DNA of 64,000 bases from an uncultured Bacteroides sp. (GTDB lineage Bacteria; Bacteroidota; Bacteroidia; Bacteroidales; Bacteroidaceae): the NCBI GenBank assembly GCA_945965395.1, contig CAMFND010000150.1, positions 1-64,000 of the forward strand, read 5' to 3'. Positions 52,299 to 62,989 of the stretch are shown piece after piece. The stretch's first letter is position 1. The number at the start of each line of letters is the position of its first letter. The position numbers and the translations under genes were made by a program. The notes under the pieces were generated by a model that was not told where the DNA came from, ran no database searches, and worked only from the letters and a program-made list of their open reading frames with translations.

Positions 52299-55200
52299 AT
52301 GAAACACTTTTTTATTGCAGTTTGCTTGCTTCAATATATTGTAATTACCAATTTACAAGCCCATACCATAAAAAAATTAGGACTAGAGGAAGGACTTTCC
52401 AACAGTTACGTGGTAGATATAGTGGAAGATAAAAATGGATATATATGGATTGCGACAGAAGAAGGACTCAACAAACTGGAAGGAGGAAAATTTACCTCTT
52501 TTTATAAAGCAAACAAAGGGAAATTAATCAACTTAACCGGAAACGAACTAAATAGCCTTTTTGATGACCCTAATGAACCTATACTTTGGATTGGGACACA
52601 ACGAGCTGGATTAATCTCATTTAATTATCAGAATAATACCCAGATCATATATCAGCATAACTACCAAGATCCTCACAGTATTATAACAAATGACATAACC
52701 AGTATCCACCCTGCAACTGATGGCAACTTGTGGATTACTACTTACTGGAGAGGAATAGAATATTTAGATAAGAAAACCGGGAAGTTTACACACTACAATC
52801 AACAAACCATTCCTGAACTTCCAAGCAATACCGTTTGGACTGCTATAGATGACAATAAAGGAAACCTCTACATTGGTCATTCAAACCATGGAATGAGTAT
52901 TCTCTCGACAAAAAATAAAAAAGTTAAGAATTTTACATACGATAAATCCAATAATAATTCACTTCCCAGTAATAATATACAATGCATTTTTAAAGATAAT
53001 ACTGGGAATATTTGGGTGGGAACAGAAAAAGGATTAGTGCTTTATAAACCCGAGACAGAAACATTTATCAGATTAGGAGAAAAAGAGCCTGCTCTTTCTC
53101 ATCGTATTTATGATATTCAACAATTCAATGAAAATGAATTATGGATTGCCACTGAATTTGGAGGTATTGCCATTATAAATCTATCTAAAAGCTTATTTAA
53201 TACAGCAGAAGAAATACAGTTTATTCAAGCTGGAGACAATGAATATAACTTGAATAATTCAACAGTTCGTTGCTTGTTCCAAGACTCACATCAAAATATT
53301 TGGGCCGGGACGTGGGGAGGAGGTGTAAACTTTCTCAGTTCCAATACAGCCTTATTTAAATCATTCAGTTATTCCTCCAAATCATCAGACAGTAATCTTA
53401 ATACCCCAATTGCCAGCGCAGTATGTCTTGACAAACAAAATTATTTATGGGTTGGAACTGATGGAGGAGGAATAAATGTTTTAAAAGATGGACAGAGAAT
53501 AGCAACCTATACAGAGCAGACAAATAATCTTAGTGGAAATTCTATACAAACAGCACTATGCGACAAACAAGGTAACTTATGGTTCGGCATATTTTATGGA
53601 GGAATCATATTTTATGACACACATAAAAAGACTTTCCAGCAAGTCTTCCCAAAAGAATACGCAAACCAAGATGTACGTTCACTCTATGAGGATACAGAAG
53701 GTAATATTTGGGTAGGCACTAGTGACGGAGTCTTTCAAATAAATCGGGATTCAAAAATAATTCTTCAACATAAACATGTTCCAGATAACTTAGTACGTAC
53801 AGTCATCAAAGACAAAAAAGGGCAAATATGGATAGGAAGCTTTGGAGGAGGGATTTTTCTTTATTCTTCAAAGTGGGAATTATTAAAAGAATTCAACACA
53901 TATCAAAACTTCCCATCCAACACCATCAACCAAATTTTTGAAGACTCAAAAGGATATATATGGGCAGCTACAGGAGAAGGTCTTGTCCAGTTTGATAATA
54001 AGTCTCCGTGGGAATATAAGGTTTATCAGCGTAATGAAGGATTAGCAAATACTTTTATTTGGGCCATTGAAGAAGATGAAAACCAGAATATCTGGTTCAG
54101 TACCAATCAGGGAATCAGCTGTTTTGTCCGAAATGAAAGAAATATTTATAATTACGATTTCAGAGATAATATTCCAATGGCAAGCTTTACTGGAAGAAGT
54201 GTATGTAAAGACAAAAACGGGACTATGTATTTTGGCTCCACTAACGGCCTCTGCTATTTCACCCCCAGCAACATTTTGGAAAAACGACAGTCTCCTAAAG
54301 CTACAATCGGAAAAATTACTATTTTTGAACCCCTTGTCTCTGAAAATAGCAATGAAACAGAGATTTCTTTAATCAACAAAGAAAGCGTACAGCTAAAATA
54401 CTTACAAAACAGTTTCAATATCTCATTCAACATACAAGACTACTCACTGAATGAAAGAATAGAGTATGCCTATATGTTAAAAGGCCTGGAAAACTCCTGG
54501 TACACTGTAAAGGATCCTAACAACGTCACTTTCCGCAACCTACCCCCCGGAAAATATGAATTCATGATCAAGACTCGTATCCGAAACCAAGAATGGTCAG
54601 ACGAAATATCATCCATAGAAATTATCATTGCTCCCCCGCTCTGGCTTTCCTGGTGGGCTAAATTACTCTATGTAATTAGTGGTGTAGGTCTGCTTTTCAT
54701 CGGGCTATGGGCTTACAAACGTAAATTAAATTTAGAGTATTTATATGAATCCGAAAAGAAAAGTCATGAGCAGGAACAAGAACTGAATGACGAACGTCTG
54801 CGGTTTTATACAAATATTACCCATGAGCTACGCACTCCGTTGACACTGATTTTGGGTCCATTGGAAGATTTGGTAAAAAGCAATACGCTTTCCAGCAAAG
54901 ACCATCATCGGATTTCTGTTATCCATCAGAGTGCCGTACGATTACTGAATCTGATAAACCAGATACTGGATTTCCGAAAAACAGAGACACAAAACAAAAG
55001 ACTTTGCGTTACAAAAGGAAACCTGACGAACGTAGTCTATGAAGTCGGTCTGAAATATAAGGAATTAAACAGTAAACCAGACATCCAGATTCTGATAGAG
55101 GCAGAAGAAGAAAACATGTTCCTGTTTTTCGACAAGGAAATTATCACTATGATTTTGGACAACCTGATTTCCAATGCACTGAAGTATACCGATAAAGGAT

Positions 55201-56396
55201 ACATCCGCATCCATACTGAATGGGTTACAGAAAATGGCATACGATATGCTCAGCTCTCTGTGGAAGACACCGGATACGGCATCGGAAAAGAAGCATTGGC
55301 CCACATATTTGAACGCTATTATCAGGAAAGCGGAGAGCACCAGGCTTCTGGAACAGGTATCGGGCTGGCCCTGGTAAAAAACTTGGTAAAATTACACGAG
55401 GGAGATATTCAAGTAAAAAGTCTGCCCGATGTCGGTACGACATTCTACCTACGGCTGCAGGCTGAGAATACATATCCTCAAGCACTACACGGAGAAGATA
55501 TGCATACTGAAAAGCAAGATATCAAAGAAGAAGAGTCTACTATAAAACCGGAAGTTATAGAACCGGATAAAAATGCACGTCCTATTATTTTGGTAGTAGA
55601 AGACAATGCCGATATACGCGACTACATTGCCGACTCGTTTACGGATTTATATGAGATAAAGACTGCTGCTAACGGAAAAGAAGGATTACAAATAGCCACA
55701 GATTGTATTCCGGATATTATTGTCAGCGACATCATGATGCCGGTAATGAATGGTGTCACCATGTGTCAAAAGCTGAAAGCAGACATTCGTACCAGTCACA
55801 TTCCAGTTATTCTGTTGACAGCAAAAGACAGTATTACCGATAAGGAAGAAGGCTATCAGGCAGGGGCAGACTCCTATCTGACGAAGCCTTTCAGTGCCAG
55901 TCTGCTGCAAAGCCGTATCAGCAATTTGCTGACTCAGCGGCGACTTTTATCAGAACGATTTGCCATCCGTCCAGAAAAGCCGGAAAGACAAAGCATGGAG
56001 GAAAAAAGGGCCATTATCACGGAATCTATGAACAAACTAGACAAGGAATTCCTGGATAAAATCACCAATACGATTACCGAAGGATTAGCTGCTGCAGAAA
56101 ATATAGATATTACCGTACTTTCCAATGTGATGTGCATGAGCAGTTCCACACTCTATCGCAAGGTAAAGGCACTTACGGGCATGTCAACCAACGAATATAT
56201 CCGGAAAATCAAAATGCAGCTGGCTGAAAAGTATCTGTTGGAAGGGAAATATTCTATCTCGGAAATCGCATTCAAGGTAGGAATCAACAGCAACGTATAC
56301 TTCCGTCAGTGCTTTAAAGAAGAGTTTGGCATGTCTGCTTCCGATTACTTGAAGCAACTGACAGGTAAATCTATTGATGAGAAAGTCGATGAATAA
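52299..56396 (+). CDS. Hybrid two-component system regulator (HTCS)
   Basis: A 1365-residue single-protein sensor-regulator. Signal peptide 1-22, then two seven-bladed Reg_prop propellers (repeated WIGT/WVGT blades, about 25-690), a Y_Y_Y domain (QDYSLNERIEYAYMLKGL), one membrane helix near 790-810, HisKA with H842 in NITHELRTPL, a HATPase_c, a receiver with phosphoacceptor D1144 in IIVSDIMMP, and a C-terminal AraC-type HTH (SISEIAFKVGINSNVYF). Senses a glycan in the periplasm and activates the adjacent PUL. Divergent from the operon. Confidence 0.96.
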   Translation: MKHFFIAVCLLQYIVITNLQAHTIKKLGLEEGLSNSYVVDIVEDKNGYIWIATEEGLNKLEGGKFTSFYKANKGKLINLTGNELNSLFDDPNEPILWIGTQRAGLISFNYQNNTQIIYQHNYQDPHSIITNDITSIHPATDGNLWITTYWRGIEYLDKKTGKFTHYNQQTIPELPSNTVWTAIDDNKGNLYIGHSNHGMSILSTKNKKVKNFTYDKSNNNSLPSNNIQCIFKDNTGNIWVGTEKGLVLYKPETETFIRLGEKEPALSHRIYDIQQFNENELWIATEFGGIAIINLSKSLFNTAEEIQFIQAGDNEYNLNNSTVRCLFQDSHQNIWAGTWGGGVNFLSSNTALFKSFSYSSKSSDSNLNTPIASAVCLDKQNYLWVGTDGGGINVLKDGQRIATYTEQTNNLSGNSIQTALCDKQGNLWFGIFYGGIIFYDTHKKTFQQVFPKEYANQDVRSLYEDTEGNIWVGTSDGVFQINRDSKIILQHKHVPDNLVRTVIKDKKGQIWIGSFGGGIFLYSSKWELLKEFNTYQNFPSNTINQIFEDSKGYIWAATGEGLVQFDNKSPWEYKVYQRNEGLANTFIWAIEEDENQNIWFSTNQGISCFVRNERNIYNYDFRDNIPMASFTGRSVCKDKNGTMYFGSTNGLCYFTPSNILEKRQSPKATIGKITIFEPLVSENSNETEISLINKESVQLKYLQNSFNISFNIQDYSLNERIEYAYMLKGLENSWYTVKDPNNVTFRNLPPGKYEFMIKTRIRNQEWSDEISSIEIIIAPPLWLSWWAKLLYVISGVGLLFIGLWAYKRKLNLEYLYESEKKSHEQEQELNDERLRFYTNITHELRTPLTLILGPLEDLVKSNTLSSKDHHRISVIHQSAVRLLNLINQILDFRKTETQNKRLCVTKGNLTNVVYEVGLKYKELNSKPDIQILIEAEEENMFLFFDKEIITMILDNLISNALKYTDKGYIRIHTEWVTENGIRYAQLSVEDTGYGIGKEALAHIFERYYQESGEHQASGTGIGLALVKNLVKLHEGDIQVKSLPDVGTTFYLRLQAENTYPQALHGEDMHTEKQDIKEEESTIKPEVIEPDKNARPIILVVEDNADIRDYIADSFTDLYEIKTAANGKEGLQIATDCIPDIIVSDIMMPVMNGVTMCQKLKADIRTSHIPVILLTAKDSITDKEEGYQAGADSYLTKPFSASLLQSRISNLLTQRRLLSERFAIRPEKPERQSMEEKRAIITESMNKLDKEFLDKITNTITEGLAAAENIDITVLSNVMCMSSSTLYRKVKALTGMSTNEYIRKIKMQLAEKYLLEGKYSISEIAFKVGINSNVYFRQCFKEEFGMSASDYLKQLTGKSIDEKVDE

Positions 56397-56408
56397 TCAG
56401 CTATAAAA

Positions 56409-56534
56409 AAACGTCCTTACGTTTGATTTAAAGCACAAGTACATTTGAATCAAAACGCAAGGACGTTTTACTTCAAACACAAGAACATTTAAAACCAAAC
56501 GCTTAGACGTTTTAATCCGAACGCCTAAGCGTTT
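56409..56534. repeat. 22-bp-period palindrome array B (6 units)
   Basis: Six 16-bp units at 56409, 56431, 56453, 56475, 56497 and 56519, 6 bases apart, period exactly 22. The outer word is AAACG...CGTTT, as in array A. Unit 1 (AAACGTCCTTACGTTT) is the complement of unit 3 (AAACGCAAGGACGTTT) save one base. Unit 5 (AAACGCTTAGACGTTT) and unit 6 (GAACGCCTAAGCGTTT) are near complements. T-runs face outward on both strands. 13 bases after the HTCS stop. Confidence 0.9.
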
Positions 56535-56559
56535 TTTCATGCTCATAAACCACATCAAA

Positions 56560-56594
56560 AAAGCGGCCGCTTTCACGAGGAAAACAGCCGCTTT
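56560..56594 (-). terminator. Terminator of secDF
   Basis: AAAGCGGC and GCCGCTTT pair around a 19-base loop, followed on the minus strand by TTTG after the stem T's. 24 bases past the secDF stop and just beyond array B, which could also contribute. Confidence 0.7.
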
Positions 56595-56618
56595 CAAACA
56601 TTATATCAGATTTCTATT

Positions 56619-59612
56619 TTATTCTGCTTCACCAGCCTGTTTCGGTATCTTATGACCCATTGTCAGGTAAGCTACCGGAGCAGCTACGAACAATGAAGAC
56701 AATGTACCGATTACTACACCCAGAATCATAGCGAATGCGAAGCTGCGGATGCTGTCACCACCAAGGATGAAGATACTCAGCAACACAATCAATGTACTCA
56801 AAGAAGTGTTGATGGTACGGGCCAGAGTCGTGTTCAACGAATCATTGAACAGTTGCGTACGGTCGCGTTTCGGATACAAACCGATGAACTCACGTACACG
56901 GTCGAAGATTACCACCTTATCGTTGATAGAGTAACCGATTGCAGTCAAGATAGCACCAATGAATGTCTGGTCAATTTCCAAAGAGAACGGCATCCATCCA
57001 TAGCACAAAGAGTATGCACCGATAATTAATACGGTATCCACCATCAATGCTACTGTAGCACCAATACTGAAGGCGATGTTGCTGAAACGAATCAAGATAT
57101 ACAGACCGATAGCAATCAAGGCCAATACAACTGACCATACAGCTGAAGTCTTAATATCGTCGGCGATGCTAGGACCTACCTTCTGAGAACTGATGATAGA
57201 ACCTCCGGCACGATTATCACGGTCGATAAAGATTTCCAGTGTAGTACCTTCACCCAACAAATTACCTTCCTTCAATGCATTGTAAAGGAACTCTTCAATT
57301 TCTGCATCGATTGTAGGAGAATCTTCGTTGATACGGTAGTTGGTAGTCACACGGATTGTCTTACCGTCTGTACCCAAAGCAATAGCCTGTACGTTTGCAT
57401 CACCCACTTTCGGCTGCAGCAAGCTACGTACAGTTTCCGGCTGTACAACCTGTTCGAACTGAACCACGAAGTTACGTCCACCGGTGAAGTCGATACTCTG
57501 TGCAAGACCACGTACAAAGAATGAAATGATACATACTACAATGATAACTCCCCAGATAGTGAACGAACGTTTCGTAATACCCATGAAGTTATAGTGTACA
57601 TTCTGCATCAGATTCTTTGAAATACCTGTAGTGAATTTCAGGTTCAACCACTTGTCTTTGTTCATGAAGTGCTCGTAAACCAGACGAGTCAAGAATACAG
57701 CTGAGAAGAATGAGCAGAGGATACCAATAATCAAGGTAGTGGCAAAACCACGGATCGGACCAGTACCAAAGTTGAACAGGATGATACCTGTAATGATAGA
57801 AGTCAAGTTAGAGTCGAAGATGGCAGAGAATGCGTTCTTGTAACCTTCAGCCAATGCCTGTTTAGTTCCCTTACCAGCACGGAGCTCTTCTTTCGTACGT
57901 TCGTAAATCAATACGTTGGCATCCACTGCCATACCCAGTGACAATACCATACCGGCGATACCAGACATGGTCAATGCAGCCTGGAATGAAGAAAGGATAC
58001 CCAGTGTGAAGAAGAAGTTGATAAACAACGCACCGTTAGCCACCATACCCGGAATGAATCCGTACATCGCACACATATAAATCATCAGGACAATCAAAGC
58101 CACGATGAAAGATACGATACCCTGGTTGATGGATTCTTGTCCCAGAGACGGACCTACAATGTCTTCCTGTACGATACGTGCAGGAGCCGGCATCTTACCA
58201 GACTTCAATACGTTAGCCAAGTCTTTTGTCTGCTCTGGAGTAAAGTTACCTGTAATTTCAGAATGTCCTCCAGCAATTTCACCGTTAGAGCGTGGTGCAC
58301 TATATACATATCCATCCAATACGATAGCAATTTCACGACCTTCATTCTTTTTGGTCAATTGCGCCCAACGGCGAGCACCTTCCGTATTCATAGCCATCGT
58401 TACACAAGGTTTGTTATACTGGTCATATGAATCACGTGCATCTGTAACAACATCTCCTTCTAACGGTGCACGACCATTACGTTGAGTAGATTTAATAGCA
58501 TACAATTCAAAAATACGTCCGCTCTTATCCAAATCAGAGGCTCTTACGCCCCACATCAGTTTCAAGTCGCGAGGCATTATTTCCTTCACTGCTTTCATGT
58601 TCAGGATACGGTTTACGTCAGCAGTATCCTTATAGTCAGCGTAACCTACAATACAGCCTACACCGCTCTGATTCAGCTGCAGTACAGCCAGCAACGGATG
58701 TTCTTTCTTCAGTTCTTCAATATTTGTGTTAGAAGCAGTAGCAGTTTCACCCTTCAATGCAGCAGCCAGACTGTCTTTTGCAGATACAGCAGAAGCCTCA
58801 GCTACAGCAGTTGTATCAGCTTCTACCATTGCAGAATCAGCAGGAGCATCTGCATTCAGCAGGCCACGTGCGCGGTTATCAGCAGAAGCCAATACCGGAA
58901 CGATGTCTTTTGCTTCAAATGTTTCCCAGAATTCCAGGTTAGCAGAACCTTGTAAAAGTTTTCTCACACGTTCCGGTTCCTTGATACCCGGCAATTCTAC
59001 CATGATACGGCCCATTTTGCCTTCCAGTGTCTGGATGTTCGGCTGAGCTACACCAAAACGGTCAATACGTGTACGCAAAACATTGAACGAGTTATCGACA
59101 GCAGCACTCACCTCTTCACGTAATACCTTTTCTACTTCAGCGTCAGTACTACGAGTATTTACTTTATCCTTCAACTGCTGAGTTGCAAACAGTTCGGCAA
59201 GTTTGCCTTCCGGTGCCAGTTTCTTGTATTCTCTGATAAACAGAGCGATAAAGTCTTCCTGACTGTTAATTTGCAATTTTGCAGCTTCCGCTACAGCTTT
59301 ATTGAAAGCTTCATCCGGTTTGTTGTCGGCCAACGCCTTCACTACATCTGGTACAGAAACTTCCAGAATGACGTTCATACCACCTTTCAGGTCCAAACCC
59401 AACCCGATTTCCATCTCACGGCATTGTTTCAGCGTGTAAATCCCCAACCACACCTTCTGATTCTGTATGGAATCCAGGTAATGTGCCGAACCTTTCGGGT
59501 CCTCAGCCGCCTTGTTCATCTGATAACGTGTAACGAATGAGAACGAAAGATAAAAAGCACACGCAAGGGTCAGTAATACCGCAAAAACCTTTACAAATCC
59601 TTTGTTTTGCAT
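56619..59612 (-). CDS. secDF: Fused preprotein translocase subunit SecD/SecF
   Basis: A 997-residue inner-membrane protein that couples the proton gradient to late steps of Sec export. The SecD half has one N-terminal helix, a P1 head (LGLDLKGGMNVILEV) and the GMAVDANVLIYERTKEEL helix; the SecF half begins near residue 690 (SIDFTGGRNFVVQF) and has AIGYSINDKVVIFDRVRE. A natural SecD-SecF fusion is standard in Bacteroidota. An insert rich in alanine near residues 260-290 is low-complexity. A -7 TATATTTG lies at 59668-59675. Confidence 0.97.
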   Translation of the reverse strand: MQNKGFVKVFAVLLTLACAFYLSFSFVTRYQMNKAAEDPKGSAHYLDSIQNQKVWLGIYTLKQCREMEIGLGLDLKGGMNVILEVSVPDVVKALADNKPDEAFNKAVAEAAKLQINSQEDFIALFIREYKKLAPEGKLAELFATQQLKDKVNTRSTDAEVEKVLREEVSAAVDNSFNVLRTRIDRFGVAQPNIQTLEGKMGRIMVELPGIKEPERVRKLLQGSANLEFWETFEAKDIVPVLASADNRARGLLNADAPADSAMVEADTTAVAEASAVSAKDSLAAALKGETATASNTNIEELKKEHPLLAVLQLNQSGVGCIVGYADYKDTADVNRILNMKAVKEIMPRDLKLMWGVRASDLDKSGRIFELYAIKSTQRNGRAPLEGDVVTDARDSYDQYNKPCVTMAMNTEGARRWAQLTKKNEGREIAIVLDGYVYSAPRSNGEIAGGHSEITGNFTPEQTKDLANVLKSGKMPAPARIVQEDIVGPSLGQESINQGIVSFIVALIVLMIYMCAMYGFIPGMVANGALFINFFFTLGILSSFQAALTMSGIAGMVLSLGMAVDANVLIYERTKEELRAGKGTKQALAEGYKNAFSAIFDSNLTSIITGIILFNFGTGPIRGFATTLIIGILCSFFSAVFLTRLVYEHFMNKDKWLNLKFTTGISKNLMQNVHYNFMGITKRSFTIWGVIIVVCIISFFVRGLAQSIDFTGGRNFVVQFEQVVQPETVRSLLQPKVGDANVQAIALGTDGKTIRVTTNYRINEDSPTIDAEIEEFLYNALKEGNLLGEGTTLEIFIDRDNRAGGSIISSQKVGPSIADDIKTSAVWSVVLALIAIGLYILIRFSNIAFSIGATVALMVDTVLIIGAYSLCYGWMPFSLEIDQTFIGAILTAIGYSINDKVVIFDRVREFIGLYPKRDRTQLFNDSLNTTLARTINTSLSTLIVLLSIFILGGDSIRSFAFAMILGVVIGTLSSLFVAAPVAYLTMGHKIPKQAGEAE

Positions 59613-59667
59613 GTTACTTTAATTTATTATATTTACTTTTAAAATTTGATACGCTTATTCAAGGTTG

Positions 59668-59675
59668 CAAATATA
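59668..59675 (-). promoter_or_regulatory. Candidate -7 box of secDF
   Basis: TATATTTG on the minus strand followed by C, 56 bases before the secDF start. The T-rich stretch upstream lacks a TTTG at -33. Confidence 0.5.
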
Positions 59676-59730
59676 GTTTTTTTTTCATTTATATGCGGAA
59701 AGGATTGTAAATATTTAAGGCTTAGAGCCT

Positions 59731-59774
59731 AAAAAAGGGAGTACAGCTTGCAAAAAATGAAGCCATACTCCCTC
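59731..59774 (-). terminator. Terminator of the M3 peptidase gene
   Basis: GGGAGTATGGCTT and AAGCTGTACTCCC pair around an ATTTTTTGC-type loop and are followed by TTTTTT on the minus strand. It separates the peptidase transcript from secDF. Confidence 0.9.
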
Positions 59775-59818
59775 TTTCAGTTATACTCTGTACAGATTTT
59801 TCCTACTATCCGGACATT

Positions 59819-61912
59819 TTATTTCAATCCGCGAGTCTTCAGCAACGCATCCAAACCGGGTTCTGCCCCACGGAAGGTTACATACAGTTTCATCGGGTCG
59901 TCTGAACCACCTTTTTCCAGAATGTTCTTACGGAAAGAAGTTGCGGTAGCCTGGTCGAACAAGCCATGTTCCTTAAACGCTTCAAAGGCATCTGTATCCA
60001 GACGTTCAGCCCAGATATAGCTATAATAACCAGCTGCATAACCACCCATAATGTGGTTGAAGTAAGTAGAACGATAACGAGGCGCAATCTGCGGAATCAG
60101 CCCTAATTTATCCATCAGCTGTTTTTCAAACTGAAGTACGTCGAATCCTTCCATCGTAGTCAGACAGTGCATTTCCATATCCAAAATGGCAGCAGCCAAC
60201 AGTTCTGTAGTCATAAAACCCTGGTTGAACAATGCCTGATTTTCAATCTTGGCAATCAGAGAATCAGGAATAGCCTCACGAGTCTGGTAATGCTTGGCAT
60301 ACATTTTCAGCACTTCGGGTTCTACCGCCCAATGTTCCATAATCTGTGAAGGAAGTTCCACAAAATCCTGAGCCACAGACGTACCAGACACACCTTTATA
60401 TTTACACTGAGTCAGCAATCCGTGCAATGCATGTCCGAACTCATGATACATGGTGCGTGCCTCATCAATTGTCAGCAAGGAAGGAAGGTCACCAGCCGGT
60501 TTGGTAAAGCTGGCCACATTATAAATCAACGGACGAACCCCTTCCTGCTGTTCACGGAAGTTACTCATCCAAGCACCGCTCCGTTTGCTGGCACGAGGCA
60601 TGTAGTCACTATAGAACACGCCCAACAGTGAACCGTCTGCATCCTTCACAATGTAAGTCTTCACATCCTTATTATATACAGAAATAGAATCACAAGGAGT
60701 CAAGGTAATGCCATACAGCTTGTTGACTACCGTACACAGTCCATCGTGCACATCTTCCTGACTGAAATAAGGCTTGATGGCATCCTCATTCAAATCATAT
60801 TTTTTCTGGCGAAGCTTTTCTGCATAATACCACCAGTCCCATGCTTCCAGTTTTTCACTTTTTCCTTCACGGTCCATGATTTTCTGCAACTCAGCAGCTT
60901 CTGCTTTGGCATTCTTGATAGAATATTCCCACAAGCCATACAGCAGGTCAAGTGCATTCTTCGGGTTCTTCGCCATGTTGTCGGCCAACTGATACTCTGC
61001 GAAATTGTTGAATCCCATCAGCTGTGCCTTTTCCAGACGAAGAGCAAGCACCTTTTTCAGCACTTCCTTGTTGTCATTGGCATTGCCACGGTTACCCAGA
61101 CTGGTATATGCCTGATAGATATTCTTTCTCAGTTCACGGTTCTGAGCATACTGGAGCAACGGAGTACGGCTGGATTCCTGCAAGGTAAATACCCATTTAC
61201 CGTCTTTTCCGTGCGCCTTGGCTTCCTGCGCAGCTCCCGCAATGACCGCATCCGGCAGACCAGCCAAATCTTCTTTCTTATCTACCACCAGCAGATAATC
61301 GTTGTTGTCGGCCAATACATGATTACCGAACTCAATGGTCAGTGTAGAAAGCTGTTTGTTGATTTCACGCAGACGTTCCTGTTTCTGGGCATCCAGTCCT
61401 GCACCAGAGCGAACAAATTCTTTATAATATTTATCCAGCAAATAATGCTGCTCGGTGGTCAGCTGAATCTTTCCAGCCTCTTCCTGAGCATGAACGGCAG
61501 CCACTCTCTTATACAGTTCCTGATTCAGGAAAATATTATCACTATGCTCAGACAGCATCGGAGCAATCTTTGCTTCCAGCGCCATCATTTCGTCATTGGT
61601 ATCAGCTTCAGTTAAGGCAAAGAACACTCCGCTCACACGAGCCAGAATCTCCCCGCTATTATCCAATGCCACAATCGTATTTTCAAAACTCGGTTCCTCC
61701 GGATTCTCTACAATGGCCTTGATTTCCTCATTCTGCTGCTTAATACCTTTCAAGAAAGCCGGTTCATAATGCTCCACCTTAATACGGTCAAAGTCAGGTG
61801 TTCCATAAGGGGTTTCAAACTCAGACAGGAACGGATTGTCCGTGTCTGCCGCCTGCTGACCGCAGGCACATACCATACAACTCATAGCTGCTGCAAAAAT
61901 TAAATTCTTCAT
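59819..61912 (-). CDS. dcp: M3 family metallopeptidase (peptidyl-dipeptidase Dcp-like)
   Basis: A 697-residue zinc oligopeptidase that trims dipeptides from C termini. A lipoprotein-type signal (MVCACGQQA, C17) suggests a periplasmic or outer-membrane location, usual for Bacteroidota Dcp. HEFGHALHG provides the two zinc histidines and catalytic glutamate, with the third ligand in a following ELPSQIMEHW. The N-terminal helical lid (FLSEFETPYGTPDFDRI) is complete. Followed by its own terminator. Confidence 0.93.
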   Translation of the reverse strand: MKNLIFAAAMSCMVCACGQQAADTDNPFLSEFETPYGTPDFDRIKVEHYEPAFLKGIKQQNEEIKAIVENPEEPSFENTIVALDNSGEILARVSGVFFALTEADTNDEMMALEAKIAPMLSEHSDNIFLNQELYKRVAAVHAQEEAGKIQLTTEQHYLLDKYYKEFVRSGAGLDAQKQERLREINKQLSTLTIEFGNHVLADNNDYLLVVDKKEDLAGLPDAVIAGAAQEAKAHGKDGKWVFTLQESSRTPLLQYAQNRELRKNIYQAYTSLGNRGNANDNKEVLKKVLALRLEKAQLMGFNNFAEYQLADNMAKNPKNALDLLYGLWEYSIKNAKAEAAELQKIMDREGKSEKLEAWDWWYYAEKLRQKKYDLNEDAIKPYFSQEDVHDGLCTVVNKLYGITLTPCDSISVYNKDVKTYIVKDADGSLLGVFYSDYMPRASKRSGAWMSNFREQQEGVRPLIYNVASFTKPAGDLPSLLTIDEARTMYHEFGHALHGLLTQCKYKGVSGTSVAQDFVELPSQIMEHWAVEPEVLKMYAKHYQTREAIPDSLIAKIENQALFNQGFMTTELLAAAILDMEMHCLTTMEGFDVLQFEKQLMDKLGLIPQIAPRYRSTYFNHIMGGYAAGYYSYIWAERLDTDAFEAFKEHGLFDQATATSFRKNILEKGGSDDPMKLYVTFRGAEPGLDALLKTRGLK

Positions 61913-61930
61913 CTTCTATTTATTATCAGG

Positions 61931-62989
61931 TTATAACTTCTCTACCAAACACCACAACGGATAGTGGTCGGATGCCGAAATGGAGTTGTCCACACGGCAT
62001 TTCAATACTTTAAATCCTTTGTTCACAAATAAATGGTCAATGCGGAAATACAGAAAATTCCGGTTATACGAGAATCCCGGTCCCCAGCCGGCTTCACGAT
62101 AAGCATCTGTCAATCCTTTTCCGATGGTGTGATGCGCATACGAAATAGGAGAATCATTGAAATCACCGCACACCAACAAATACTTGCCCGACTGCCGGGA
62201 GATAGCCTGTGCCACCGAATCCGCCTGCGGTCCACGGATAGCCACGGCATCAGCCAATTTATGCAGCAGGTATTTGCTGTCCGATTTCACGTTCTGTTCT
62301 TCAGGCGATTTCAGCAATCCCTCGTACACTTCCTTATCATGCGCATCCAGCTTATTCGATTCGAGATGATTGCATATCAACGTCAGTGTATCCCCTTTTA
62401 TGTTTAGACGAAGCAGAAAGCTGGCATTACTTCCACTTTCATAAGGAATCGGTTCTACCGAAAGAATCGGGAAACGTGACAAACAGGCCATCCCATTTCC
62501 GTTAGACGCTTTCAGCAACCGTCTGTAAGGATACATGGGAAAAGCCTTCCTGGTCTTTCGGGCATCCCAGTGATATTCCTGCAGGCAAACCACGTCTGCA
62601 TCACTTTCCTGAATATAATGTTGCACGGGACGAGATTCATCTTCCGTATCTCCGTACATATTCATGACGTTATAGGTCAGAAATTTCAGTACCTCCCCGT
62701 CCGTAGGTTCTTCCCCTCCTCCAAACGGAGTATACGTCGCGACTGCCCCTCCTCCAGCCAGTAAAAGCAGTAAAGGAAGGCACATAAACTTCCATCCATG
62801 AAACAGCCCCACTACTGCAAGAACAATCAAAGCCAACAAGAAAAAGGGAAAAAACAACCCCGCACAGGCCAGCACCGGATGAGCCACCGGCGATACAAGC
62901 GGACTGTAAGCACAGCACAAAAATCCGGTCCCGACAATCAGGTTTCCTAAAATAAAGACTCCTCTAAACGTATGTTTCCAAATACTCAT
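61931..62989 (-). CDS. Endonuclease/exonuclease/phosphatase family membrane protein
   Basis: A 352-residue protein with two or three N-terminal membrane helices (about residues 10-90) and a C-terminal EEP domain. Motifs: FLTYNVMNMYG, VVCLQEYHWD with the metal glutamate, LICNHLESNKLDAHD, LVCGDFNDSPISYAHH and SASDHYPLWCLV with the catalytic histidine. Outward-facing phosphodiesterase of unknown substrate. Its start overlaps the stop of the rhomboid gene by 4 bases, so the two are coupled. Confidence 0.87.
   Translation of the reverse strand: MSIWKHTFRGVFILGNLIVGTGFLCCAYSPLVSPVAHPVLACAGLFFPFFLLALIVLAVVGLFHGWKFMCLPLLLLLAGGGAVATYTPFGGGEEPTDGEVLKFLTYNVMNMYGDTEDESRPVQHYIQESDADVVCLQEYHWDARKTRKAFPMYPYRRLLKASNGNGMACLSRFPILSVEPIPYESGSNASFLLRLNIKGDTLTLICNHLESNKLDAHDKEVYEGLLKSPEEQNVKSDSKYLLHKLADAVAIRGPQADSVAQAISRQSGKYLLVCGDFNDSPISYAHHTIGKGLTDAYREAGWGPGFSYNRNFLYFRIDHLFVNKGFKVLKCRVDNSISASDHYPLWCLVEKL

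Noticed and set aside
56409..56534. Coding repeat (short peptide repeat in the open frame at 56397-56597)
   Set aside because: A 22-base period is not a multiple of three, so units shift frame; the open frame is a by-product of the AT-rich palindromes.
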